Below are positions 55,046 to 64,000 of a stretch of DNA of 64,000 bases, piece after piece. Each line of letters begins with the position of its first letter. Position 1 is the first letter of the stretch. The position numbers were made by a program, and so were the translations under genes. The notes below the pieces were generated by a model. The model saw nothing but the letters and a program-made list of their open reading frames with translations. It was not told the DNA's origin and searched no databases. This DNA comes from Patiria miniata. Lineage: Eukaryota > Echinodermata > Asteroidea > Valvatida > Asterinidae. The stretch covers positions 10,801,176 to 10,865,175 of the forward strand of contig NW_024037056.1 in assembly GCF_015706575.1 (NCBI RefSeq), written 5' to 3'.

Positions 55046-56608
55046 TGTAGGTACTTAAATAGGGACGTGCGAAACAGCCAGTGTTTGTCCACAAACACAT
55101 TTCCAGGTGTTGTTTTTTTGTCTTTGTAATAAACTGGTTTTTTTATGGTTTGAGGGCAAGCTAAGTCAAATAACAAAAAAGGAGACTTTTCTCATCCAAA
55201 CTTTTTGAAAAAAGCAGGATGCGGGAATCATTTTTTCTTTTTCAAATGATGGATCCAAGATGGCGGATGGTCTTTTATTTTCCCAAATACCCGCCGCTTT
55301 CGTGAGATTTTTTTCCAAGACAGCCGCTTTCCTACACGTTGGTAACCAGGACACGCATCGATTTTTGTGCATGTAAATATTTAAATGAACTTGGACTGTG
55401 TCAAGAGGCCATACCAACAATAACACACTCAGCGTTCCCAGTTGTTAGTTCTGGAACTCACTGTTTTTTTGCAGTTTGCCTGTGTAATGTCGAGGGACAT
55501 TGTCAGTATTGAATTCTGGGCACTTTTTTTCACTCACACTTCAAGGCAACTGGGAATATTCGTTCGTCAGCGATGACGTGTCTATTTTGCCTCATTGGCC
55601 CTCCATAGGGTTGGATGTTTATTGCGTTTCGGTGACTAGGGAATTGGGATCCGGTAAGGAATGAAATCGGAATGGGATTTCTTAAAATAGCTTGGCTATT
55701 TCAGAAACCGAACTTTCATTTATATTATAAAAAAAAAAAAAATTTACCACACAACAAAATTCTCTTCCTACGAAAAACAATCACCTTAACTGAACCGCAA
55801 ACCCGAACTTTAATGAAACAATGCCCTCAAGAAACACTGTTGGCGCGATTCTCTTTCGAAATAAAAAAAAAATTGCCTCAAATTGAACCGCAAACCCGAA
55901 GTTCAGCCGAGCAACTTAACCTACTTGCTGGCAAGTCGAGAGGCACGCTAGCCTAAATCGATCGGGTCTATTGATTTCAATTTTCCACAGTAAATGGTTC
56001 TGGGTTTTCCTCATGTTTTTCTCTCTTCTTCTGGCTTTTTTTTTTTCGTTTTCAGACTTTGCCCTCGCAAGATCAAGTGAAAGCAATACGGAGCACGCTC
56101 ATGGCTCTAATATGGAGATAACGAAACGACGCGCTGGGAACGTAATGGAACATATGTGGTGGCGCATGGCCGGCGCGGTTCAGCTTTCAGATACGGTCAT
56201 TAGTTATCGTTGTAAAAACACGGCAGAGAAAAGGGGCTTTTGAAGATTATCTGTAGAGACAACGTTATTTTGTTCACTTTCATTATTTTACGATACGACA
56301 TTATGCTGTGGTCACAAGGCAATCAGCCTATTCAATGCATTTTTCTTTTGTATGTAAATTTTCTATTTCAATATTCGTATGGCAGTGCAGTACTTTATCC
56401 ATAAAAACTTAATGTAGTCTTATTTAATCCAGAACCCAAATTTAATTCCGCCCCGTCTTACAGAAAATAGGAAAAGAAATTCTGAAGAAAAAGATTATAA
56501 GCAATAGTGATTAAGTTGAACCACTCAAAGAAGTATTTCATAAAAAAAATTAAGTACCAAAATTAATGTATACACTGTAAACTCCCTACTGTCTTTTACT
56601 AAGTACTG
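55046..56608. other. unassigned sequence with a possible exon at 56057-56243
   Basis: A long pyrimidine tract ends in CAG at 56054-56056. Downstream only one frame stays open to 56243, including S-N-M-E-I-T-K-R-R-A-G-N and ending E-K-R-G-F. The frame also runs upstream to an ATG at 55971 through F/L-rich residues that mimic a signal peptide but are just translated pyrimidine tract. AAGATGGCGGAT at about 55258 is YY1-like. No family is recognised. Confidence 0.2.
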
Positions 56609-56796
56609 GACCAAGTCCGCCAAAATCCATCAACCACACTGCTTCCAATGCATGCTTTGCTTTAGGCCTCCAGGCCCTAGTCCATCATACTCCATCAACA
56701 TTTAGTCAAACCGGGCCTGCAGGACCAATAGTCCCCTCAAAATCCACCAAAATGGGGGGATGAATTTTGATAGAGTTGGGGAGGTTAGGGTTTAAG
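56609..56796 (-). repeat. family M repeat, copy 2
   Basis: It is the reverse complement of 28453-28625 (TGCTTCCAATGCATGCTTTG, AGGCCTCCAGGCCC, TCCATCATACTCCATCA, GGGCCTGCAGGACC, GGTTAGGGTTTAAG). Confidence 0.7.
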
Positions 56797-58346
56797 AAAA
56801 TTCTAAAAGAAAAAGATTATGCAATAGTTGACATGCCATACAATATTGAATGCTGTTACCTGTACCGGAACTTTGAATTATTAAAAAATCCTAAAAAAGT
56901 ATTGAGTACGCCCTATTTCCTGAAAAAATATAAAGGTTGTGGAATTTAAAATTGGAAACTTAAACATAAATCTAAAAAGAAATTCATGGTTTTAACACTT
57001 CAACAGTTGGACGATAATGTCACTGCACACGAAGTGAGGAAAATGGTAATTTCCCGAGCCAAACCCCAACATCAATTCACAAGTTTTGGAATTTGCAAGT
57101 CTAAATTTCAAAATTAATTCTGAAACTGAATTCACTGTTCAACAAAAAGTTAAAGTAACACTTTAAAAATCGTCCAACACGAATTCACAACTTTTGGAAT
57201 TTGCAATTCTAAATTTCAAAATTAATTCCCAAAATTAATTAATGGTTTCCCCCAAAAGTATTAACATTTCAAAAACTGGAACAGTATGAGTAGAGTACGT
57301 AACTGCACACTGTCATGAATGCGTGCATAAATTTACACGTAACGAGACAAAATAGTATTTTTCTAGGTCACGCCGAACATGAAAACGCAAGTCGCAGTGT
57401 CGGGGATGTGTGGCGTGAATGCCCAGAAGTGGGACAGTGTTTAATGAAACTGCTTCCTTAACGTCGGCGCCACGACTCTAAAAACAACAATATTGATTCA
57501 GCGACGGCAGCACATGAACATGATGAACCGAGGGACGACCATCTGTGGCCCGTTCGGGGGAAATGTCGCCCAACGCTGGGGTAAACATTCATGTTTATTT
57601 TGCATGACCGGGAGCCGTGTCTGGGACGGTACATGAAAAATTAATTATGAAAAAAAGGCAACATTTCAAATTTCGCAATATGAATTGGGTTATTCACAAT
57701 AAAGTATACGATCAATTTGTGGGCCTACAAAACATTCGTGCATTGTACATGTGTACCGGTACATGTATAAGGCCAAGGGAAAAAAATGTTTTTTCGGTAA
57801 TGCCCTAATTAAGATCATTATATTTTGTAACTTTTTTATGTTTGTGTGTCGGTCTGTTCCTTGCTCCATGGTCTTTGACATTCCCTTTGTTTAATTTAGG
57901 ATATCGTTTATGGTAGTCTGTTTAATTAACCTGGGAAAAAATGTTGCAACCTGACGCCACTTCCACGATTGTGTACAAAGTCTATGGAGAGTGAAGACAA
58001 TTTTCTAAGTATTTCCTAACAAAATTTGAAATGTTTCTCAGTCCCAGATTCATGTCTTACATGTACCGTACCATAATCATTTTTGCAAGGACCGACCTTC
58101 ACTGAGATGATATGTGAAGAAAAAAGTGGCGTTGGGTTGCAAAAAAAATTTCTCAACCTGTTTAATTGTTTTATTAACCAATAATTACAGAGAGAACACG
58201 TTTTTTATTTTCAAAATAAAATTTGTGGCCAAATACATATTAAAACACTTACATGAACATGTATAGCAATAAAAGATTGAGGTTGGCAATTGCGGTGTAA
58301 AACATCAAGTATTTACCGGTAGATATCCTAAATTTTTGGGGAGTCC
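56797..58346. other. unassigned sequence
   Basis: AATTCACAA(C/G)TTTTGGAATTTGCAA with TCTAAATTTCAAAATTAATTC occurs twice (57074-57120 and 57181-57228), a local duplication about 107 bases apart. The stretch 57370-57610 is repeat-poor and CpG-bearing with GTAAACATTCATGTTTATTT (FOX-like pair) at its right edge. Confidence 0.3.
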
Positions 58347-58625
58347 AGTACTCCGGTTGGCGCAGTGGTTTCTTTCCTCGGCTTCCACCACTATGACCCG
58401 GGTTCGATTCCTGCCCTGGTTCACATGTGGATTGGGTTTTCAGTCTCTACCTGATTCCATTGGTTTTTCCCCAGAATATTCTTCTGGGGTTTTCCTCCCA
58501 CCTCCAAAACTGTAATTTCTTCTCATTGTCTCCTCTCTACAGGTTTCTCCAGGCTTGCGAGCTACAGAGCCTAAGGCTCTTTTGAAATTCCTTAGTTTCA
58601 GTACCAAAACTATAATAATAATACT
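58347..58625 (+). mobile_element. tRNA-derived SINE, second lineage
   Basis: CCGGTTGGCGCAGTGG is box A-like, and box B GGTTCGATTCC is at 58401-58411. The body has GGGTTTTCAGTCTC, CTGGGGTTTTCCTCCC, TGTCTCCTCTCTACAGG and AGAGCCTAAGGCTCTTTTG, and the tail is an ATA repeat. It shares the general plan of 32491-32826 but has a different body. Confidence 0.75.
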
Positions 58626-59334
58626 TTTTGTTAAATTAAAAAAAGGCAGCATGCTATACACAGACAAAGAAACATTAAACAAATGTATCACTGCGCAGGC
58701 CCAGAGGGTGACAAGAGTTACGGCCCTGACATTTCCAGCGCGACTCGACGCACGCGCCCGCGAGGAGCCCTTTAAATTCAATCACGAAGTGAACGAGGAG
58801 GGTGGGGGGTCCGTCTGTGCACGTGTGTGTGCGTGTGTGTCACCGGTACCCCGTAACCACACACACCGCCCGAAGGCGGCCGCGGAAGTTGATTCAACGA
58901 ATGAAAGAATCTCGCGCTGAAACCTGCAATAGCCCGTTAATTTCAATAAAAGAAAGCGGGAAAAAATGCCTCGGTTCAGACTTCGGGGTATATTGCGGGC
59001 TGAAAAAATGATCGCGATAATTACAGCTCGCTCAATTAGATTTAGTCGCTCGAGCGTGCTTGTTAAAGTCTTTTGTGGTTGTTCAGCCTTCGTCAATTCA
59101 ATAGGCATCGACTGTTCTGCCTCACTGTACGGACTTTGGGAAATGGTCTGTTATTGTTTGCCAATGGGGTCAGAAATCAAACTACTTAAATGTACGACTT
59201 TTTCCTTTACTTTGGTATCTTGTATCGTACATTCATTTTTACAATGTACATTGTCCATGTTACCATACATACATCCTTGTATGTACAGGGTACATGTATC
59301 TTGCCATTCGAGTACATTGTATCACTAACCCTAA
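58626..59334. other. CpG-rich repeat-poor tract
   Basis: The stretch 58690-59110 is CpG-rich (CAGCGCGACTCGACGCACGC, GGCGGCCGCGG) and has homeodomain-like GATAATTACAG and TCAATTAGATTTAG. Both strands are open in several frames, none recognised. A regulatory element is conceivable. Confidence 0.25.
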
Positions 59335-59715
59335 CTCCCTAGGCATTTTTGCTAGGAGGCAACCTCAATCCTACAAAATCCTCTGTTATTTCTTGAATGT
59401 GGTCCTTGGAGGAGTAGCCACTGCCTCAATCCTGCAAAAACAGCAATCGCTGTCAATATGTTGAGGCAGAGCCAGTGACATCCTGGAGCAGTCCTGAAGA
59501 GTATTTCAAATATAATCTACCCGGTAGGCCTACCGTACCTGTACATTTACATGTACCGGTATGTATGCACCGCTGAGCATACACGTAAACAACACAGGGT
59601 CCGGCCTAATGCATCCTCCAAAATCAGCCACACATTTTTGCCATGTAACCTCAATCCTGCAAAATCCTCCATTTTGCAAAGAGGATTTGGGAGGATTTGG
59701 GAAGGTTAGGGTTAT
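59335..59715. repeat. AATCCT(A/G)CAAAATCCTC repeat region with CCCTAAC ends
   Basis: It begins CTAACCCTAACTCCCTAGG and ends GGAAGGTTAGGGTTA, an inverted pair. Inside, CCTCAATCCT(A/G)CAAAATCCTC occurs at about 59362 and 59651, and CTCAATCCTGCAAAA at about 59425. It is related to families M and Q and to the GGAGGATT arrays at 24045 and 25061. Confidence 0.45.
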
Positions 59716-60086
59716 GTAACGTCAACTATTTTTCATTTGTTGGGTACATGTAGGTACCGGTACATGCTGTTTCCTTTACATACGGTAATCACTCTTGGAG
59801 AAAGAATGCATTTACATGTAAAGGAATGCACCCAGAATTTACAAACTCATATGTCATGTACATGTACGGTATTGTACCGGTACACGTACATGTATGTACA
59901 TGTGTACGTGTAACAGGGACAGGAAAAACGTGAACGGTACCCCAAATTTATAGAATAATCATACGTGTATTCTTAGGGTACACTTACAAATTCAAAATTG
60001 TTCTCCTTTAAAATCCACATCACTCCATCTACCGCTAGCTCTTCACATCCATTAAGTTAATGCTGTTGTCTCATTTATGCCCGTCC
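59716..60086. other. TACATGTA/TACCGGTA-rich sequence
   Basis: The stretch 59740-59920 is one of the densest clusters of the two palindromic words. No gene is present. Confidence 0.4.
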
Positions 60087-60609
60087 TTAGAGGGAATGTT
60101 CAACATTTGCTTTTGCTGCAATTTTCAGAAATAAAAGGAATTTCCAAGATTAGTATGTTATATAAAATATTGTTAAACTGACTTGTTTCATGTTTTGGGC
60201 TTGTAGATGCTGGAAAAACCAAGAAAACCTACATGTATCATGTTCTTGTAGTCTGGTTCCCTGACCCCACTTAAGATGAAACGAAGCAATTAATACACTT
60301 TTGGGAATTGTAAGGTCAGAGAATCAGTCTAGCAGGCTTGTACCCCTTCACAGGTGTGTAATCAATTGCAAAGAAAAGTCAGAATAACTAAATATGAAAA
60401 ATTAAGAACAGTTTTTGAAAAAAGCCAGTTTCCTGCAACGCTGGTCGGCCGACCAGCATTAGAAAAATACAGTTTTTCTTGAAAATGTCAGCCCACCAGG
60501 AGCCACGATTTTAAATGATGCCTTAGACTGTCATTCCCTAAACAATTCAGTAAGGTATTTCGTGATAATTTGATCATTTCGGTTTTTGATGTTTGTATTT
60601 TCCCTTTAA
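60087..60609 (+). mobile_element. family B copy B4
   Basis: TTAG-AGGGAATGTTCAACATTTG at the left and TTTGTATTTTCCCT-TTAA at the right. The central palindrome (about 60434-60463) keeps GCTGGTCGG/CCGACCAGC perfectly paired although its sequence differs from B1 and B3. It is more diverged than the others. Confidence 0.8.
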
Positions 60610-61489
60610 AACCCAACAATGTCTCCCCCCATCTCTCCCCCTCCCCCTTTCCACCTGAGGGGGCAAGTGTCATGTGACTCAGAATGTTGACCCTGCGGCC
60701 GTTTCCCGGGTAGATTTTCGCTAAACATCGTCGCGCATCGAGCGATAACCCGAACATGAACGTCAATGCCTTCAATGCATTCCAGACCGTTCTCGCACAA
60801 ACCAAAAAAAAACGCACGACCATCCTCCGCGACGTTAGAAATTTACGGTTTCGGGCGTTTAATTTAATTTCCACCTGCAATCGGGGGACCCCCGTTTCAT
60901 CATCTGATATGGCGCGGGATGCGAGGGGGGGTTACATTAAACCACTTTCATTTTTTGTCCCCTATTTTACTGTCTGTTCCCTTTTTTTACGCGACGACAA
61001 ATTGAATTTCTAAACGTTTGGCAAAACAATTGTTATCTGTGCTAAGGATGAACCCCTTCCCGATATTGATCAAATTATGAACACACAAATTGATCTGATT
61101 TTCAATTTTGGTTCGAATTATGTTTGGAGGCTTTCTAAACATTTTCTCATTTTAGTGGTACGCGATGTAAAATTTTGGAACATGTTCCAAAAAAGGCGAG
61201 AAATTTGAGTAACACTAAGGTAGCAACAATAGGACATTGTTGTCAAAACAAAACAAAATTAAATTTCTGTAAAACAACATATTGCCAAAAAGAAGCGGGA
61301 AAATTGTTTTGGTACATGTACATTTGTACATGTAGTTCCACTATTTCTATCACCATATTTGTTTTTCTCTGTGATACATCAAAGTTTTCTCTTATTGTGG
61401 TATGATTCCAAAACAGCATTGGACAATTTACATGTACCGGTAGATCTACAGTAAAGCAGTATCGAAGCTGGAAAAGTTATCACACCCTC
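60610..61489. other. repeat-poor then AT-rich sequence
   Basis: The stretch 60640-60990 is CpG-bearing (CATCGTCGCGCATCGAGCG, CTCCGCGACG) with unrecognised open frames on both strands. The remainder is AT-rich. Confidence 0.25.
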
Positions 61490-61700
61490 GATTCACCGGT
61501 GATGTTGCACGTGTATGTCCTCGATTTACACCATAAATAAATGCACACAAGTGTGTATTTGCCTGCAATCGGGGACCCCCTATTGTCCCTCTTTCATTTG
61601 TACTTTAACTTTTTAGGAAGAACTCCCATATGTTTTGTACACGATCGGAAATTGGGGACCTCTCGGGAATTGGGGACCGTATTGTCCTCTATTGTTCAAC
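61490..61700 (+). repeat. family J repeat, copy 2
   Basis: ATGTCCTCGATTTACACC (61514-61531) comes first, followed by ATCGGGGACCCCCTATTGTC, AACTCCCATATGTTTTGTAC and GGGAATTGGGGACC. The segment order is the reverse of copy 1. Confidence 0.45.
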
Positions 61701-62081
61701 GTCCACTATTGAATGCAGAAACAAAGTCACGCACACTCATACAGAATTTTCGTAAAAGCTTGTCAGCTTCTTATTTTACCTGAAAACCTTCATGCTAACA
61801 GTACCGGTGTGCATGGTACAGTATTGACACGACCAATTATTTTGGTCGTGAGCCAAATTATTGCACTACCGATATTTCTAAAGCCACACATCCATAATCT
61901 TGCCCAGACAAGATGATGAAATACACGTGAAGGGTCGACCCCCCCCAAAAAAGCTGATGTTGACGGGAACTCATTTGAATAACAATCGCCAGTATTGGAG
62001 AGCTCTCACTAGCCTGAATGTGCACATGGATTTAATAGGATGTTGTCGGTGGGGAGCAGGCGACCGTGGGAAAAACACAAA
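61701..62081. other. unassigned sequence
   Basis: No repeat or gene was recognised. Confidence 0.3.
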
Positions 62082-62440
62082 GGGAAAATGATAAAACATG
62101 CATGAGTGGAAAACACTGGCGCTTTTATGTTCAACGATCGAGGCGTTCGGGCAGAAAAGCATTTTTGGCAGCTGTAGCGAGACACACGTGTACCCGGTAC
62201 ATACATGTAGGCCTACAACATGATTTAGACAATGGTACTTTCCACAGTATGCTTTTCAACAAAGGGAAAATGATAAAACATGCATTGAGTGGAAAACACT
62301 GCCGCTTTTATGTTCAACGATCGAGGCGTTCGAGCAGAAAAGCATTTTTGGCAGCTGTAGCGAGACACATGTACAAAATGTACATAAGCCTACAACATGA
62401 TTTAGACAATGGTACTTTCCACATGCTTTTCAACAAATTA
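62082..62440 (+). repeat. 182-bp tandem duplication
   Basis: The first copy (62082-62263) and second copy (62264-62440) both start GGGAAAATGATAAAACATGC and end ATGCTTTTCAACAAA. They differ mainly at the TACATGTA/TACCCGGTAC stretch. High similarity suggests a recent event. Confidence 0.9.
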
Positions 62441-62797
62441 GAATTTGTATCTTTCTCTTTTTCAGGCATCAACAAACCTCTGAAAAAAAGCTTTTTATTT
62501 TGGGTGCAAGCAGACTGGCTCCGGTCTGTACATTATTGATACTGATTGTGGGGGGGGGGGAGGAGGGAACCAGTCTACTCAGCATAAATGTACTGTAATT
62601 ATCGTTGGGCCTCAAGCAATTCAAAAAAATTTGTAAAGCTACAATAAATCAATATTAAACTAAACATGGGCCAAGGTTTGGTCGATGTCTCATTAAAAAA
62701 TGAATAACTTTGTACTGCTAGAAAAATACTATTTTTAATAGAAAAGGAATCTATCATTTTAATTTGGATGAAACTCAAAAGATAGATAGAGAGTGCA
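62441..62797 (+). mobile_element. family F element, copy F3
   Basis: AGCAGACTGGCTCCGGTC, AACATGGG, AATGAATAACTTTGTA and GAAAAGGAATCTATCATTTT follow F1 in order, and the right end is GTGCAGCTTTAA. The left end has been replaced by, or merged with, the tandem duplication (TTCAACAAATTAGAATTTG is shared text). Confidence 0.6.
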
Positions 62798-63054
62798 GCT
62801 TTAATGCTCTGATCAGTACCAATGTACAATGTATACTGTATGTATGTGTATGTTAGAGGATCACTAATAAGTTTTATAGAAAAAAGTTCAATTTTCTTAC
62901 TTTTTGGAATAACCATCATACCACACCCAAACATTTCATGTGGATTCCACATTCGTTAAATTAGACATTTTAAGAAACACGCCAAGATGACAAAAGTTGC
63001 CAATTCATTGACAGAATGTTGAAAGCATTTCACTGTTAAAACCACTTTCTGAAT
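62798..63054. other. unassigned linker
   Basis: No structure is recognised. GGATCACTAATAAGTTTTATAG is only weakly similar to the mariner-like terminus at 40783. Confidence 0.3.
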
Positions 63055-63125
63055 GTTTAACCCCAACTCCCTAGGGGGTACGCAAAATCGTATTGAATTT
63101 GGAGAATTCAGGACTGCTATAGATA
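63055..63125 (+). repeat. family Q repeat fragment, copy 2
   Basis: TTAACCCCAACTCCCTAGGG, GCAAAATCGTATTGAATTTG, GAGAATTCAGGACTG match 7376-7457 in the opposite orientation. Confidence 0.5.
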
Positions 63126-63696
63126 TTGTTTTAAAGCTTGTTTCATTTCACGAACTTGAAGTTCATGTACATGTACATATGGTACGCATTTGGTTCACCA
63201 ATTTCTTGTAATGAAAAATGATTCGTACAAATTTTCCTCAGGAGACGATCGGCCACGAACGACATCTGTGTGTTGATGTGACATTTGAGCTTTAAACCCA
63301 TCATCCTCCGCCCACCCTCTTGTCCGGTGAAACATTTATCATATCTGGTACGTCCCGATGGGGGCTTATCGCCACAGCAACGCATCTGGAGTATGACACG
63401 CGGATGTCGGTTTGTCTCCTATGAGGATTTCGGGCACGCTACCCAGCCTGCGCTGGACAGATGGACTCCAACAGGAGATTGCATTTTCTGTCCACTTTCG
63501 AGAGCCCAATGGGAGGACACAGCGAGTGCGCATACTGGTTTCTGCGCATATGACGGCAATGTATGCACGACTCATTTTGTTCCGATAGTGCACGAAACCG
63601 TAGCGTTTTCGCGTGAGCATCAGGCATGCTTTGCAATGCGTTTGAATGTCTCTTCCAGTGGTCTCCCCAAACTCTCCAATTGTAGCTGCTATACTA
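63126..63696. other. repeat-poor CpG-bearing tract, open on both strands
   Basis: The plus frame 63285-63710 (141 codons) contains C-R-F-V-S-Y-E-D-F-G-H and C-I-F-C-P-L-S-R. The minus frame 63366-63788 (140 codons) is also open. Neither resembles a family I know, and both run into the family H repeat. A conserved element or single exon is possible. Confidence 0.2.
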
Positions 63697-64000
63697 TACA
63701 GGGCGAGTAAAAAAAAAGAAACCCAAATGACAAAGTTTTGAATGAAGTTTTGCCTGTAGCACTTGTAAAATCTAGGATAAAAGCCCAATCAATAAGCTTT
63801 CTTTTAGTACAAGAATCATTCAAATCACTGATGTACACATACAAAATGTACTTTTCAAGTTAGGGAATTTTCAACACAAACACCGTTTTAAAGTTCTGTC
63901 CACGGATCACAAAAAAAGAAAGTGTTCTTTCAGCAAAACGAAATGGATTCACACACATGCTTTTGTAATTGTTTTCGTCTTGCTGAAAGAACCTTTTTTT
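63697..64000 (+). mobile_element. family H element, copy H2, cut by window end
   Basis: It starts TACAGGGCGAGT, an A-run, GAAACCCAAATG and follows H1 closely. At 63915-63944 AAAGTGTTCTTTCAGCAAAA is answered by TTTTCGTCTTGCTGAAAGAA at 63971-63990, so the sequence turns back on itself just before the window ends. H2 is probably a foldback element whose second arm lies beyond 64000. Confidence 0.65.

Noticed and set aside
62066-62539. A 157-codon frame with an internal repeat
   Set aside because: The internal repeat is the 182-base DNA duplication, and the end lies in the family F element.
62870-62895. Second mariner-like terminus (ACTAATAAGTTTTATAG)
   Set aside because: Similarity to 40783-40812 is too short and interrupted to support an element.
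63366-63788. Minus-strand frame with a hydrophobic stretch (F-F-L-L-A-L-Y)
   Set aside because: It begins inside the family H repeat and the hydrophobic segment spans the repeat boundary, so a membrane protein is not supported.
1-64000. Endogenous virus or LTR-type element
   Set aside because: I found no long direct terminal repeats, primer-binding-site arrangement or recognisable retroviral, Polinton or capsid-type frames.

Overview
This 64 kb window looks like non-coding DNA from a marine invertebrate genome, most likely a deuterostome such as an echinoderm, although the lineage cannot be fixed from sequence alone. It is AT-leaning, with long homopolymer runs. It is also saturated with two palindromic words, TACATGTA and TACCGGTA. 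No complete protein-coding gene, rRNA or functional tRNA gene could be supported. Most open frames are short, lie inside repeats or homopolymer tracts, and are not similar to any family I recognise. The best coding hint is a splice-acceptor-like site at 399-400 followed by an open stretch; weaker ones are at 7850-8030, 33926-34267, 41758-42222, 56057-56243 and 63285-63710. The window is best read as one or more large introns or an intergenic region.

The content is dominated by short non-autonomous DNA transposons. Family A (7 copies), family B (4 copies) and probably family F (3 copies) end in TTAA followed by AG, and several copies show intact TTAA target duplications. Families A and B share most of their terminal 23 bases, which suggests a common transposase supplied in trans. 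Family B carries a 34-base perfect palindrome at its centre in two copies. Family S (3 copies) has GGCC plus poly(A) ends. Two pogo/Tigger-like miniature elements have TA duplications. Families G and H share an ACAGGG-type end. One element at 36547-37362 is an almost complete foldback hairpin. Smaller repeat families (E, I, J, M, P, Q) occur in two or three copies each.

Several tRNA-derived SINEs are present: 4500-4862, 9019-10210, 18019-18172, 32491-32826, 47246-47626, 50829-50900, 51888-52180 and 58347-58625. A tRNA-Ser-like cloverleaf lies at 12484-12555 on the minus strand. One SINE sits inside a family A element with a clear 10-base target duplication, giving a relative insertion age. 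Another SINE body has been amplified in tandem.

Tandem arrays include a 34-base minisatellite (44905-45593), a 177-base repeat (16670-17190), a 182-base duplication (62082-62440), a 215-base repeat (54600-55045) and a 22-base repeat of AGGTCA nuclear-receptor half-sites (34971-35020). Possible regulatory features are RFX X-box-like motifs (19553, 22535, 26300, 38650), GC-box/CCAAT groupings (8824, 40120) and several repeat-poor tracts rich in homeodomain, TCF and FOX-like words. No virus-like or LTR element was recognised.
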